DNA of 64,000 bases from Qaidamihabitans albus. Lineage in GTDB: Bacteria; Actinomycetota; Actinomycetes; Mycobacteriales; Pseudonocardiaceae. The position numbers and the translations under genes are program-made. Below the pieces are notes generated by a model, which did not search any database, was not told the origin of the DNA, and worked only from the letters and a program-made list of their open reading frames with translations. The DNA is taken from NCBI RefSeq assembly GCF_016464705.1, contig NZ_JAEHOB010000001.1:248001-312000 (forward strand), read 5' to 3'. Shown piece by piece: positions 25,260-33,820 of the stretch; within the stretch, counting starts at the first letter, position 1, and each line of letters begins with the position of its first letter.

Positions 25260-26624
25260 TCAGGCGGGCAGCAGGTGCTCCGGCACGTTCTGGAACGCGA
25301 CCGGGCGCAGGAAACGCGCGGTCGCCGCGGTGCCCACCGAGGTGTGCAGCGGTGCGGTGGTGGCGGGGTAGGGCCCGCCGTGGTGCATCGCGTGGGTGAC
25401 CGCCACGCCTGTCGGCCAGCCGTTCCACAGCACCCGGCCGGCCCGCGCGGCCAGCTCCGTCAGCAGTGGCCGCGCGATCTCGTCGTCGTCCTCGCCGTGC
25501 ACGGTGCCGGTGAGCTGCCCCTCCAGCGCGCGGGCGACGGCGAGGGCCTCGTCCCGGCTCGCGTACTCGACCACCAGCGACGCCGGGCCGAAGCACTCGG
25601 TCAGCAGCGGCTCGCCGTCGTCCAGCAGTGCCCGCGCCGTGGTGGCCAGCAGCGTCGGCGCCGGGCCCTCCGGGGTGTCGGCGCCCTCGACGAGCACCCG
25701 CACCTCCTCGTGTTCCACGAGGCCGCCGAGGCTCGCGCGGTAACCCGCACCGATCCGCTCGTTCAGCAGCGGGGCCGCCGCCTTCTCCCGCACCCGCTCG
25801 GCGGCCAGCGAGCCGAGCCCGGTGCCCGCTGGTACCACGAACAGCCCCGGCTTGGTGCAGAACTGGCCCGCGCCCATGGTGAACGAGTCCACGTAGCCAG
25901 CCGCGATCTCGGCGCCCCTTGACCGGGCGGCCTGTTCGGTGACGAACACCGGGTTGATGCTGCCCAGCTCGCCGTAGAACGGGATCGGTTTCGGCCGGGA
26001 GACCGCGAGGTCGAACAGCGCCCTGCCGCCGCGCACGGAGCCGGTGAACGCCACCGCCTCGACGCGGGGGTCGAGCACCGCCGACCGGCCGTTCTCGTCC
26101 CCGTGCACCACGGCGAACGTGCCCTCCGGTGCGCCCGCCCTGCTCAGGGCGCGGTGCACGACCTCGCCGGTCGCGTCGGAAAGGCGCGGATGCCCGGGGT
26201 GCGCCTTGACGATCACCGGGCAGGCCGCCGCCAGCGCCGACGCCGTGTCGCCGCCGGCGACCGAGAACGCGAACGGGAAGTTCGAGGCCGCGAAGACCAC
26301 GACCGGGCCGATCGGCAGGTGGACGCGGCGCAGCGCCGGGCGCGGTCCCGGCGGCCAGTCCGGGTCCGGCGCGTCCTCGGCGACCTCGAACCCCGCACGC
26401 ACCTGCTCCGCGAACAGTCGCAGCTGAAACGTCGTGCGCACCAGCTCCCCGCGCAGGCGGGCCTCCGGCAGGTGGCTCTCCTTCTGGGCGAGCGGCACGA
26501 GCTCGTCGGCAGCGGCGTCCAGCTCGTCGGCGACCGCGGTCAGCGCCGCCGCCCGCTCGGTCCGCGGCAGCTCGCCCCACGGCCGCGCGGCGGCGTCGGC
26601 CGCGGCGAGTACGTCCTCCAACAC
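25260..26624 (-). CDS. 2,5-dioxovalerate-type aldehyde dehydrogenase (sugar-acid pathway)
   Basis: 454 aa from the GTG at 26624, which overlaps the stop of the dehydratase gene (TAGTG). Conserved elements: AASNFPFAFSVAGGDTASALAAACPVIVKAHPGHP (residues spread over ~35 positions), FTGSVRGG, the Glu in FYGELGSINPVF, and catalytic Cys in GAGQFCTKPGL. This profile is that of alpha-ketoglutarate semialdehyde dehydrogenases, which oxidise the last intermediate of non-phosphorylative sugar-acid catabolism to 2-oxoglutarate. The adjacent enolase-superfamily dehydratase supports that role. Confidence 0.8.
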   Translation of the reverse strand: MLEDVLAAADAAARPWGELPRTERAAALTAVADELDAAADELVPLAQKESHLPEARLRGELVRTTFQLRLFAEQVRAGFEVAEDAPDPDWPPGPRPALRRVHLPIGPVVVFAASNFPFAFSVAGGDTASALAAACPVIVKAHPGHPRLSDATGEVVHRALSRAGAPEGTFAVVHGDENGRSAVLDPRVEAVAFTGSVRGGRALFDLAVSRPKPIPFYGELGSINPVFVTEQAARSRGAEIAAGYVDSFTMGAGQFCTKPGLFVVPAGTGLGSLAAERVREKAAAPLLNERIGAGYRASLGGLVEHEEVRVLVEGADTPEGPAPTLLATTARALLDDGEPLLTECFGPASLVVEYASRDEALAVARALEGQLTGTVHGEDDDEIARPLLTELAARAGRVLWNGWPTGVAVTHAMHHGGPYPATTAPLHTSVGTAATARFLRPVAFQNVPEHLLPA

Positions 26625-27784
26625 TATTCGCTCGCTCCCTTCGTGCCCCGGAACTGCCAGTCGTCCGCGAACAGGTTGAACTGCGCGGCCTGGAACGGGT
26701 GCTCCGCGATGAAGTCGGTGTCCAGTTCGAGCCCGAGCCCGGGCGTGGTCGGCAGCGTGAAGTAGCCGTCCTCGACCTCCGGCAGTCCCGGCGCGGCGCG
26801 CTTCACGTGCTCGTCGGCGAAGTCGTTGAAGTGCTCCTGGATCTTGAAGTTCGGCGTACATGCCGCCAGGTGCAGGTTCGCCGCGGTGAGCACCGGCCCG
26901 CCGACGTTGTGCGGAGCCACCAGCACGAAGTGCGTCTCGGCGGTGGCCGCGAGCTTGCGGGTCTCCAGGATGCCGCCGAGGTGCCCGATGTCCGGCTGGA
27001 TGATGTCGGCGGCCTGCAGCTCGAACAGCTCGCGGAACTCGGCGCGGTCGTGGATGCGCTCCCCGGTGGCCACCGGGGCGTCCACCTGCCCGGCCACCTT
27101 CGCGAGTGCCCTGAGGTTCTCCGGTGGTACCGGCTCCTCCAGCCAGCTGGGGTCGAACGGCGCCAGCGCCTTCGCGATCCGCACGGCCTCACCGGGGGCG
27201 AACCGGCCGTGCATCTCGACGAGGATCTCCACGTCCGGCCCGACGGCGTCGCGGACCGCCTCGACCAGCCCGACGCTGCGCCGCCGCTCCTCCGGCTCCA
27301 GCTCCCACTGCCCGGGGCCGAACGGGTCGAACTTCAGCGCCCGGTACCCGCGTTCGACGACCTTGAGCGCGGCGGCGTGGAACTCCTCCGGCGAGCGCTC
27401 GACGGTGTACCAGCCGTTGGCGTACGCCTTGACGCGGTCGCGCACCTTGCCGCCGAGCAGCCGCCACACGGGCTGGCCGAGCGCCTTGCCGACGATGTCC
27501 CAGCAGGCCATCTCGACGCACGCGATGCCGGACATCATGATCTCGCCCGGCCTGCCGTAGTCCCCGCGCTTCATCCGCTGCACCAGCGACTCGATGTCGA
27601 ACGGGTCGGTGCCGAGGACGTGCCTCGGTACCGCCTCGGTCAGGTAGCCGCGCAGCCCCTCGGTGTGGCCGAGCATCCGCGTCTCGCCGATACCGCTCAG
27701 GCCCTCGTCGGTGTGCACGCGCACGAAGGTGAGGTCCCGCCAGGGGGTGCCGAGGACGAACGTCTCGACGTCGGTGATCTTCAT
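26624..27784 (-). CDS. Mandelate racemase/enolase-superfamily sugar-acid dehydratase
   Basis: 386 aa. The fold has an N-terminal capping domain (residues ~1-120) and a TIM barrel. Metal ligands are in ILVEMHGRF and SWLEEPVPPEN, with a third in VATGERIH; the catalytic His is in the PDIGHLGGI / APHNVGGPV region. The GERIH and HGRF motifs are those of D-galactonate/gluconate-type dehydratases. It would remove water from an aldonic or aldaric acid to give a 2-keto-3-deoxy acid. It overlaps both neighbours by 1-4 bp, so the three genes form one operon. Confidence 0.8.
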   Translation of the reverse strand: MKITDVETFVLGTPWRDLTFVRVHTDEGLSGIGETRMLGHTEGLRGYLTEAVPRHVLGTDPFDIESLVQRMKRGDYGRPGEIMMSGIACVEMACWDIVGKALGQPVWRLLGGKVRDRVKAYANGWYTVERSPEEFHAAALKVVERGYRALKFDPFGPGQWELEPEERRRSVGLVEAVRDAVGPDVEILVEMHGRFAPGEAVRIAKALAPFDPSWLEEPVPPENLRALAKVAGQVDAPVATGERIHDRAEFRELFELQAADIIQPDIGHLGGILETRKLAATAETHFVLVAPHNVGGPVLTAANLHLAACTPNFKIQEHFNDFADEHVKRAAPGLPEVEDGYFTLPTTPGLGLELDTDFIAEHPFQAAQFNLFADDWQFRGTKGASE

Positions 27785-28728
27785 GTCGCACTCCTCATCG
27801 CGTTGCCGGGCACGGCCAGGTCGTCGGCGGGCAGCAGCGAGCCGACGGCCTCCGGCGCGTACCTGGCCAGCATCTCCAAACCTATTTCCGCCCGCCGCAC
27901 CCGTTCCCGGCCGAGGCTGACCGCGGTGTGCGTGAGGTGACTGCCGCTCGGATAGATGTTGGGCGCGTTGCGCAGCCCGAACTTGAGGTAGACGGGCGCG
28001 GCCACGCGCACGATCTCCGCGATCTCGAAGTGCCGCACGAAGCCACCGAGGTCGTCGGGCGACTCGACGTAGATGTCGATCGGGATGTCGATCGCCGCGC
28101 GGATCGCGGCCAGCTGCGCCAGCGACAGGTCGGTGGGCACGTTGTAGGTGCTCGCACCGGCCTGCTCGGCGACCCGGATCGCCGCGGGGTTGGCCAGGCC
28201 CATCTGCACGCTGGCCTTGAACTGCAGGTCGGCGGGCAGCTCACCGGCCTCCCGCATCCTGGCCGCGACGGTGAGCACCCCGAGGTCGGTCACGAGCACG
28301 CTGCGGATGCCGGCCCCTGCGGTGCGGCGGATGTCCTCCAGCGCGTGCACGAGCTGCTCGGTGCCCCTGGCCTGGGCGGCCAGCGGGCCGCCGCCGGGCG
28401 CGAGCGATCCGGCGCCGGTGTCCCAGCAGGCCACCGGCCGCGCGAACAGGCTCAGCTCGACGCCGCGTGCCTCGGCGAGCCCGGCCATCGCGGTGAGCTC
28501 CCGCGCGGTGAGCAGCATCCCGCCGCTGCCCTGTGACAGCCGGTGCACGACGACCCCGCGTGCGTCCGCCTCGCTGTAGACCGCCTCCATCGCCTCGGTG
28601 CCCTCGACACTCGGGATCTCGACGCGGTACTGGGCTCCGTCGGGGAAGCGTTTGGTGCTGCTCGGCAACTCGCCGGGATCGCCGCCCGGCAGGCCGAGCG
28701 AGCGGAGGAAGGCACGCGACCGTTCCAC
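27781..28728 (-). CDS. U32-peptidase-like TIM-barrel protein
   Basis: 315 aa. The start is followed by STKRFPDGAQYRVEIPSVEG. Repeated beta/alpha units and the segments NVPTDLSLAQLAAIRAA and YVESPDDLGGFVRHFEI mark a TIM barrel like the U32 peptidase/hydroxylase-like group, which recurs next to sugar-acid genes in actinobacteria. No function has been assigned to this branch as far as I know. It is first in the operon with the dehydratase and dehydrogenase, so a catabolic step such as aldolase or epimerase chemistry is possible. Confidence 0.6.
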   Translation of the reverse strand: MERSRAFLRSLGLPGGDPGELPSSTKRFPDGAQYRVEIPSVEGTEAMEAVYSEADARGVVVHRLSQGSGGMLLTARELTAMAGLAEARGVELSLFARPVACWDTGAGSLAPGGGPLAAQARGTEQLVHALEDIRRTAGAGIRSVLVTDLGVLTVAARMREAGELPADLQFKASVQMGLANPAAIRVAEQAGASTYNVPTDLSLAQLAAIRAAIDIPIDIYVESPDDLGGFVRHFEIAEIVRVAAPVYLKFGLRNAPNIYPSGSHLTHTAVSLGRERVRRAEIGLEMLARYAPEAVGSLLPADDLAVPGNAMRSAT

Positions 28729-28745
28729 TGGACCACCGCCATGTT

Positions 28746-28757
28746 CGATATTTCGGA
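28746..28757. promoter_or_regulatory. Operator half of sugar-acid cluster (distal copy)
   Basis: CGATATTTCGGA lies just upstream of the U32-like gene. Its exact reverse complement occurs at 28883-28894 on the transporter side of the same divergent promoter region, as expected for one regulator controlling both arms. Confidence 0.5.
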
Positions 28758-28872
28758 ATAGGTTCGCTATCGCAGACGACCGTAGAGAACCGGCCGGTGC
28801 CGGTCAAGGCCGGCGTCGGCCGCTGTTGACAGTGCAGGGGGCCAGCCATACTCTTCGCTGCCGAACGTGATC

Positions 28873-28907
28873 TCGGACGCCGTCCGAAATATCGGACGAA
28901 GGTCCGA
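28873..28907. promoter_or_regulatory. Phased operator array upstream of the ACS-type MFS gene
   Basis: Four alternating half-sites, TCGGAC (28873), GTCCGA (28882), TCGGAC (28892) and GTCCGA (28902), start 9-10 bp apart, about one helical turn. The central pair forms the palindrome GTCCGA-aata-TCGGAC. No regulator gene is adjacent, so the binding protein (GntR- or IclR-type would be usual for such clusters) must be encoded elsewhere. Confidence 0.55.
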
Positions 28908-28950
28908 AGTGTCCAGACTGTGTAACCAGAGACAACGGAGTCAGAAAAGA

Positions 28951-30300
28951 ATGGCCTCAGTGCCCCCTGCCGCGGCGGCCGCCGGTGAGCCGGACATCGT
29001 CCGCTCTACGGTGCGCAAGGTCGCGTGGCGGCTGCTGCCGCTGCTCGCGCTGCTATACGTGATCGCCTACGTCGACCGGTCGAACGTCGGCTTCGCCAAG
29101 CTCACGCTCCAGGCCGAACTGGGCCTCTCGGCGACCGTGTTCACGCTCGGCCAGGTGTGCTTCTTCGTGGCGTACGCGCTGCTCGAGGTGCCCAGCAACC
29201 TGGCCCTGCACCGCTTCGGCGCGCACCGCTGGATCGCCAGGATCATGCTGACCTGGGGCATCGTCACGATCGCCACCATGCTGGTCAGCGAGACCTGGCA
29301 GTTCTACCTGGCGCGCTTCCTGCTCGGCGCCGCCGAGGCCGGGTTCTTCCCCGGCGTCATCTACTACCTGACCCGCTGGTTCCCCGCCTCCCATCGCGGT
29401 GCGGCGATCGGCATGTTCATGCTGGCCGGGCCGATCTCGTTCATCATCGGCAACCCGGCGATGGGCGCGCTCAACGACCTGCACGGAGTGTGGGGCCTCG
29501 CCGGGTGGCAGTGGATCTTCCTGGTCACCGGTGTGCCCGCGGTGCTGATGGCCCCGGCCGTGCTGTGGCTGCTGCCGAAGGACCCGGAGTCGGCGTCCTG
29601 GCTGAGGCCCGCCGAGCGGAACTGGCTCAAGGGCAGGCTCGATGCCGAGGCGGCCGAGGCGGGTGCGCAGCCGCACAGCGCGTGGAAGGTGCTCAGGGAC
29701 CGCAGGGTGCTGTCGATGGCACTGTTCTTCCTCTGCTTCCCGCTGGCCACCTACGGGCTCGCGTTCTGGCTGCCGACGATCGTCGACGGCTTCGGCGGGC
29801 TCTCCGGGTTCGGCGTCGGCCTGGTGACGGCGATCCCGTACGTGTGCGTGATGGCCGGCCTGCTCGTCGTGCCGCGGCTGGCCCGGACCAGGGGCACGCC
29901 GTTCGGCTGGCTGGCACTGATGCTCGGCTTCTCCGCGGCTGGCTTCCTGGTCGCCGCGGTGGCCGGCGCGCCGTGGCTGCAGATGATCGGCATCTGCGTC
30001 GCCTCGGTCGGCGGCTTCGCGGCGCAGCCGGTGATGTGGGGGCTGGTGCCGCGCTTCCTCACCGGCGCGGCGGCGGCCGCGGGCATCGGCGCGATCAACG
30101 GCATCGGCAACCTCGGCGGCGGCTTCGGCCCGATGGGCATCGCGGCGATCGTCGACGCCACCGGTTCGGCGCTCACCGGCCTCGCGTTCCTCATCGTGGT
30201 GTCCGTGCTCGGCCTGATCGGCACGTTCGGCCTGCGCCGCGTGCTCACCAGGCACCAGGCCCCCGAACCCGCCCCGGCGAACCCCCTGCCCACCGCCTGA
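28951..30300 (+). CDS. ACS-type MFS permease for an organic or sugar acid
   Basis: 449 aa from ATG 28951, with 12 membrane segments. The motif [15 protein letters not shown] after helix 1 is the signature of the anion:cation symporter (ACS) branch of MFS (phthalate, tartrate, galactonate and hexuronate permeases). It is divergent from the dehydratase operon and shares its operator-like sequences, so it probably imports the acid which that operon degrades. Palindrome 30311-30356 begins 10 bp after its stop. Confidence 0.85.
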   Translation: MASVPPAAAAAGEPDIVRSTVRKVAWRLLPLLALLYVIAYVDRSNVGFAKLTLQAELGLSATVFTLGQVCFFVAYALLEVPSNLALHRFGAHRWIARIMLTWGIVTIATMLVSETWQFYLARFLLGAAEAGFFPGVIYYLTRWFPASHRGAAIGMFMLAGPISFIIGNPAMGALNDLHGVWGLAGWQWIFLVTGVPAVLMAPAVLWLLPKDPESASWLRPAERNWLKGRLDAEAAEAGAQPHSAWKVLRDRRVLSMALFFLCFPLATYGLAFWLPTIVDGFGGLSGFGVGLVTAIPYVCVMAGLLVVPRLARTRGTPFGWLALMLGFSAAGFLVAAVAGAPWLQMIGICVASVGGFAAQPVMWGLVPRFLTGAAAAAGIGAINGIGNLGGGFGPMGIAAIVDATGSALTGLAFLIVVSVLGLIGTFGLRRVLTRHQAPEPAPANPLPTA

Positions 30301-30310
30301 CCGGCATGCT

Positions 30311-30356
30311 ATGAACGACTCGTTACTGGGACTTTCGCCAGTAACGGGTCGTTCAT
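30311..30356. repeat. Long inverted repeat of a second type
   Basis: 19-bp arms, 30311-30329 (ATGAACGACTCGTTACTGG) and 30338-30356, pair with one T:G wobble across an 8-nt spacer (GACTTTCG). It starts 10 bp after the MFS stop and ends 18 bp before the next gene. It works as a hairpin terminator by position, but the length and near-perfect symmetry resemble the other repeat family in this window, with unrelated sequence. Confidence 0.8.
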
Positions 30357-30374
30357 GGCAGTTGGGGGAGCCCG

Positions 30375-30950
30375 ATGAGTTATCCGCCGCAGGGGTGGCA
30401 GCAGCCGGGCTACCCGCCGCCGCCCGGGTACCCGCCGGCCGGCTACCCACCGCCCGGATACGGGCCTGGCGGCCCCTACGGCCCGCCGCGGCAGAGCACG
30501 GCGATGGCGTACGTCGCCGCGCTGCTCTTCCTCCCGGCCGTGGTCTACACCTACCTCGCCGCCGTCATCTCCTGGGACGGCCGGACCGACAACGCGCACA
30601 TGCTCGCCTCGACGGTCGGTATGGCCTTCTCGGGCGAGCTCACCGGCAACGTCGACTTCGCCATCGCGGCGTCGATGTCCGTGGCCTCCACCGCACTCGC
30701 GCTGGCCCTCGCGCTCCTGTTCCGGCTCGGCTTCATCCGCTGGCTCCTCGTCGGCGTCGCCGCGCTCGTCACGGCCTACTACGTCTACGCCGTCGGCTAC
30801 CTGCTCAGCGAGGGCGCGGCCGAGTACGTGATCATGCCGATCGTCGCGCTGCTGCTGTGGGTGGCGCCGCTCGTGGTCGCGCTCCTGCCGGCGGTGGGCA
30901 GGGCCATGCGTGGCCACCGCCCGCCGGTCGCCCACGGTCACTGGCGCTGA
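30375..30950 (+). CDS. Membrane protein with N-terminal GYPP repeats
   Basis: 191 aa. Residues 1-40 are Pro/Gly/Tyr-rich ([15 protein letters not shown]), a common cytosolic tail of actinobacterial membrane proteins. Four hydrophobic segments follow. No catalytic motif. Function unknown. It has the same kind of N-terminus as the product of the gene ending at 38991, without other similarity. Confidence 0.7.
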   Translation: MSYPPQGWQQPGYPPPPGYPPAGYPPPGYGPGGPYGPPRQSTAMAYVAALLFLPAVVYTYLAAVISWDGRTDNAHMLASTVGMAFSGELTGNVDFAIAASMSVASTALALALALLFRLGFIRWLLVGVAALVTAYYVYAVGYLLSEGAAEYVIMPIVALLLWVAPLVVALLPAVGRAMRGHRPPVAHGHWR

Positions 30951-31046
30951 AACTGGTTGAGCCGATCCGGCGAATCGGACTCCTCCGACGCAACGTGCGG
31001 GAACAACCGGACGTCTTCCGAACGTATGAACCCGGTGAAGTCGGTG

Positions 31047-31083
31047 AAGGGGCCGAGGGGTGTCGGGGGCCTCTCGGCCCCTT
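31047..31083 (+). terminator. Hairpin upstream of purS
   Basis: AAGGGGCCGAG (31047-31057) pairs perfectly with CTCGGCCCCTT (31073-31083) over a 15-nt loop. It lies 51 bp before the purS start. It can be the terminator of the upstream gene or an attenuator-like element in the purSQ leader. Confidence 0.55.
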
Positions 31084-31133
31084 CGCGTATCCTTTAGGGG
31101 CATCGACCTGCACAAATGAGGGAGCAGCCTGTC

Positions 31134-31373
31134 GTGGCCCGAGTAGTCGTCGACGTCATGCCCAAGCCCGAGATCCTGGACCCGCAAGGTCAGGCCGTCG
31201 CCGGTGCGCTCCCGCGCCTCGGCTTCCAGGGGATCACCGAAGTGCGCCAGGGCAAGCACTTCGAGCTCGAGGTCGACGACGCGGTCGACGACGAGACGCT
31301 GGCCAAGATCGCCGAGGGCCTGCTGGCCAACCCCGTGATCGAGAACTGGACGGTACGGAGGATCGAGCAGTGA
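31134..31373 (+). CDS. purS: FGAM synthase subunit PurS
   Basis: 79 aa from GTG 31134, with AGGGAG at the proper spacing; an ATG at 31116 lacks a site. The sequence [19 protein letters not shown] and the closing [13 protein letters not shown] are typical of PurS, the small dimeric subunit that joins PurQ and PurL in FGAM synthetase. Its stop overlaps the purQ start (GTGA). Confidence 0.95.
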   Translation: MARVVVDVMPKPEILDPQGQAVAGALPRLGFQGITEVRQGKHFELEVDDAVDDETLAKIAEGLLANPVIENWTVRRIEQ

Positions 31374-32056
31374 CCGCCCGTATCGGCGTCATCACGTTCC
31401 CGGGCACCCTCGACGACGTGGACGCCGCCCGCGCCGTGCGGTACTCCGGCGCCGCGCCGGTCGATCTCTGGCACGCCGACGCCGACCTCAAGGGCGTCGA
31501 CGCGGTGATCGTGCCCGGCGGGTTCTCCTACGGCGATTACCTGCGCTGCGGCGCCATCGCCCGCTTCGCGCCGGTGATGACCCCGGTGATCGAGGCCGCG
31601 GGCAAGGGCATGCCGGTGCTCGGCATCTGCAACGGCTTCCAGGTGCTCTGCGAGGCCGGCCTGCTCCCCGGTGCGCTGGTGCGCAACGACAAGCTGCACT
31701 TCGTCTGCCGCGACCAGTGGCTGCGCGTGGAGAACAACACCACCGCGTGGAGCACCCGCTACGACACCGGCGCGGAGATCCTGGTGCCGCTGAAGTCGGG
31801 CGAGGGCGGCTACATGGCCGACCGGTCGACGCTGGACACCCTGGAGGGCGAGGGCCGGGTGGTCTTCCGCTACGTCGGCGAGAACCCGAACGGCTCGCGC
31901 AACGACATCGCCGGGATCAGCAGCCCGAACGGCCGGGTGGTGGGCCTCATGCCGCATCCGGAGCACGCCGTCGACGCGCTCACCGGCCCCTCGGACGACG
32001 GGCTCGGCATGTTCTACTCCGCCCTCGACGCGCTCGCCGGCCTCGTGAGTGCGTAA
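31370..32056 (+). CDS. purQ: FGAM synthase glutaminase subunit PurQ
   Basis: 228 aa, a class-I glutamine amidotransferase. The catalytic triad is Cys87 ([10 protein letters not shown]), His196 and Glu198 (MPHPEH). It hydrolyses glutamine and channels ammonia to PurL for FGAR to FGAM conversion. The start overlaps purS. The last five codons (GLVSA) and the TAA are contributed largely by palindrome copy 4, so the natural C-terminus has been extended or trimmed by the repeat. Confidence 0.95.
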   Translation: MTARIGVITFPGTLDDVDAARAVRYSGAAPVDLWHADADLKGVDAVIVPGGFSYGDYLRCGAIARFAPVMTPVIEAAGKGMPVLGICNGFQVLCEAGLLPGALVRNDKLHFVCRDQWLRVENNTTAWSTRYDTGAEILVPLKSGEGGYMADRSTLDTLEGEGRVVFRYVGENPNGSRNDIAGISSPNGRVVGLMPHPEHAVDALTGPSDDGLGMFYSALDALAGLVSA

Positions 32057-32088
32057 CAGCGTTCTAACTCGTGTACGCACTCACGAGG
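32041..32088. repeat. Palindromic 3'-end repeat, copy 4
   Basis: CCTCGTGAGTG and CACTCACGAGG arms; core GCGTTCTAACTCG (CT centre). Convergent junction. It supplies the TAA of purQ and the TGA of the ABC exporter gene on the opposite strand. Confidence 0.9.
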
Positions 32089-33820
32089 CGGCGCGCACCA
32101 GGCGGGCGTAGGGTCCGCCCGCGGCGAGCAGTTCGGCGTGGCTGCCGAGCTCGCTGATCCGGCCGTCCTCCAGCACTGCGACGCGGTCGGCCGCCGCCGC
32201 CGTGTGCAGCCGGTGCGCGATCGCGATCACCGTCCGCCCGGCCAGCACCCGGGCCAGCGTGCGCTCCAGCTCCCGCGCCGACGTCACGTCCAGCAGCGAC
32301 GTCGCCTCGTCCAGCACGAGCGCGTGCGGGTCGGCCAGCACCACCCGCGCCAGTGCGAGCTGCTGCGCGATCGCCGCGGGTATCCGGTTCACCCCGGCCA
32401 GCCGCGTGTCCAGGCCCTCGGGCAGCGCCGCCGCCCAGTCCCGCGCGCCCACCGCGGTGAGCGCGTCCAGCAGCTCCCGGTCGCGGAACTCGCCGCCGCC
32501 CGGCCGTGCGGGCAGCGTCAGGTTCTCCCGCAGCGTTCCCGCGAACACGTGCTGCTCCTGCGTGAGCAGCAGCACCTCACCGCGCAGCACGTCTTCCGGC
32601 AGCGCCGACACCTCCGCCCCGCCGATCGTCACCGACCCGGCGCCGGGCGCCGCGATCCCGGCCAGCAACCTGCCCAGTGTCGACTTCCCCGCGCCGGAAG
32701 GGCCGACCACCGCGAGCCGCTGCCCGCGCGGGATGCGCAGGTCGATGTCGTGCAGCACCGGACGGTCCGCCGCGTACCCGAAGCGCACGCCGCGCAGCTC
32801 GATGTCCCGGCCGCGTGGCGCGGGACCCGCTGCCCGTGCCACCACCGGGGTGCGCACGCCGAGCACCCGCCGCAGCGCGGTACCCGCCACGGCGAGGTCC
32901 TCGAACCACCACAGCAGCTCGTCCAGCGGCACGGCCAGTGCCTGCACGTACAGCACCATCGTGGTGATCGTGCCCAGCTCGACCCAGCCCTGGCCGTAGG
33001 CGAACCCGCCGAGCAGGACCATCGCCGCGACCGGCAGCGCGTGGGCGAGCTCCAGCCACGGCAGCCAGCGCAGCTGGAGCTTCCGCAGCTCCCGCTCACC
33101 GCCGACGGCGGCCTGCAGCCCGGCCTCGCCCCGTGCGACGCGGCGCCCGGCCAGTCCGAGCGCCTCGGCGGTGCGGGCGCCCTCGGCCGTCTCGTGCGTC
33201 GCCGACTGGACGTCCGACCAGCGCTGGAGCATCCGCTCGATCGTCGCGGGCGAGCGCCGCCAGTACCAGCGCGTCGGCAGCACCAGCACCGGGACGGCCA
33301 CCAGCAGCCCGAGCGCGAGCAGGGGCGAGGTGACGATCATGGCGACGACCGTCAGCGTCACCGTGGTCGCCGCGATCAGCATCTCCGGCGCGGCGCGACG
33401 GACCGCGACGTCGATCCGCTCCACGTCGGAGGTCGCGCGGGTGAGCAGGTCGCCGGTGCCCGCAGCCTCCACCGTGCCCAGCGGCAGCCGCAGCGTCCCT
33501 GCGACGAACTCCTCCCGCGTGCGGGCGAGCACCCGCTCGCCGAGCACGCCCGCCCGCACCCGCGCGACCTTCTTGAGCAGCGCCTGCCCGAGCAGCAGCG
33601 CGGCGAACACGAGCGCCAGCACGTCGACGCCGCGCGTGCCCGACCCGCTCGCCACCTCCTCGACCAGGTGGCCGAGGATCTGCGGCCCTGCGAGCCCGGT
33701 GACCGTGGCCAGCCCGAAGAGGGCGGTGACCCACAGGAAGTCGCGCCGGTTCGACCGCCAGGTCGCGCGTGCCCAGGCGCCGGCGTCGGCGCGGGTGGCC
33801 AGCGGCAGTTTCAGCTGCAT
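32081..33820 (-). CDS. ABC exporter half B: intact Walker A, degenerate signature
   Basis: 579 aa from ATG 33820. The N-terminal ~310 residues form six membrane helices. In the ATPase domain Walker A is intact ([13 protein letters not shown]) and Walker B reads [12 protein letters not shown]. The place of the LSGGQ signature reads RIPAAIAQQ, so the ATP sandwich it would complete is dead. The partner upstream has the opposite defect. The start overlaps the partner's stop by 10 bp, so the two halves are made together as a heterodimer. The substrate is unknown. Confidence 0.85.
   Translation of the reverse strand: MQLKLPLATRADAGAWARATWRSNRRDFLWVTALFGLATVTGLAGPQILGHLVEEVASGSGTRGVDVLALVFAALLLGQALLKKVARVRAGVLGERVLARTREEFVAGTLRLPLGTVEAAGTGDLLTRATSDVERIDVAVRRAAPEMLIAATTVTLTVVAMIVTSPLLALGLLVAVPVLVLPTRWYWRRSPATIERMLQRWSDVQSATHETAEGARTAEALGLAGRRVARGEAGLQAAVGGERELRKLQLRWLPWLELAHALPVAAMVLLGGFAYGQGWVELGTITTMVLYVQALAVPLDELLWWFEDLAVAGTALRRVLGVRTPVVARAAGPAPRGRDIELRGVRFGYAADRPVLHDIDLRIPRGQRLAVVGPSGAGKSTLGRLLAGIAAPGAGSVTIGGAEVSALPEDVLRGEVLLLTQEQHVFAGTLRENLTLPARPGGGEFRDRELLDALTAVGARDWAAALPEGLDTRLAGVNRIPAAIAQQLALARVVLADPHALVLDEATSLLDVTSARELERTLARVLAGRTVIAIAHRLHTAAAADRVAVLEDGRISELGSHAELLAAGGPYARLVRAAS

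Noticed and set aside
31047-31133. Purine riboswitch before purS
   Set aside because: Only a simple GC hairpin is visible, with no three-way junction of the purine or PreQ1 type.
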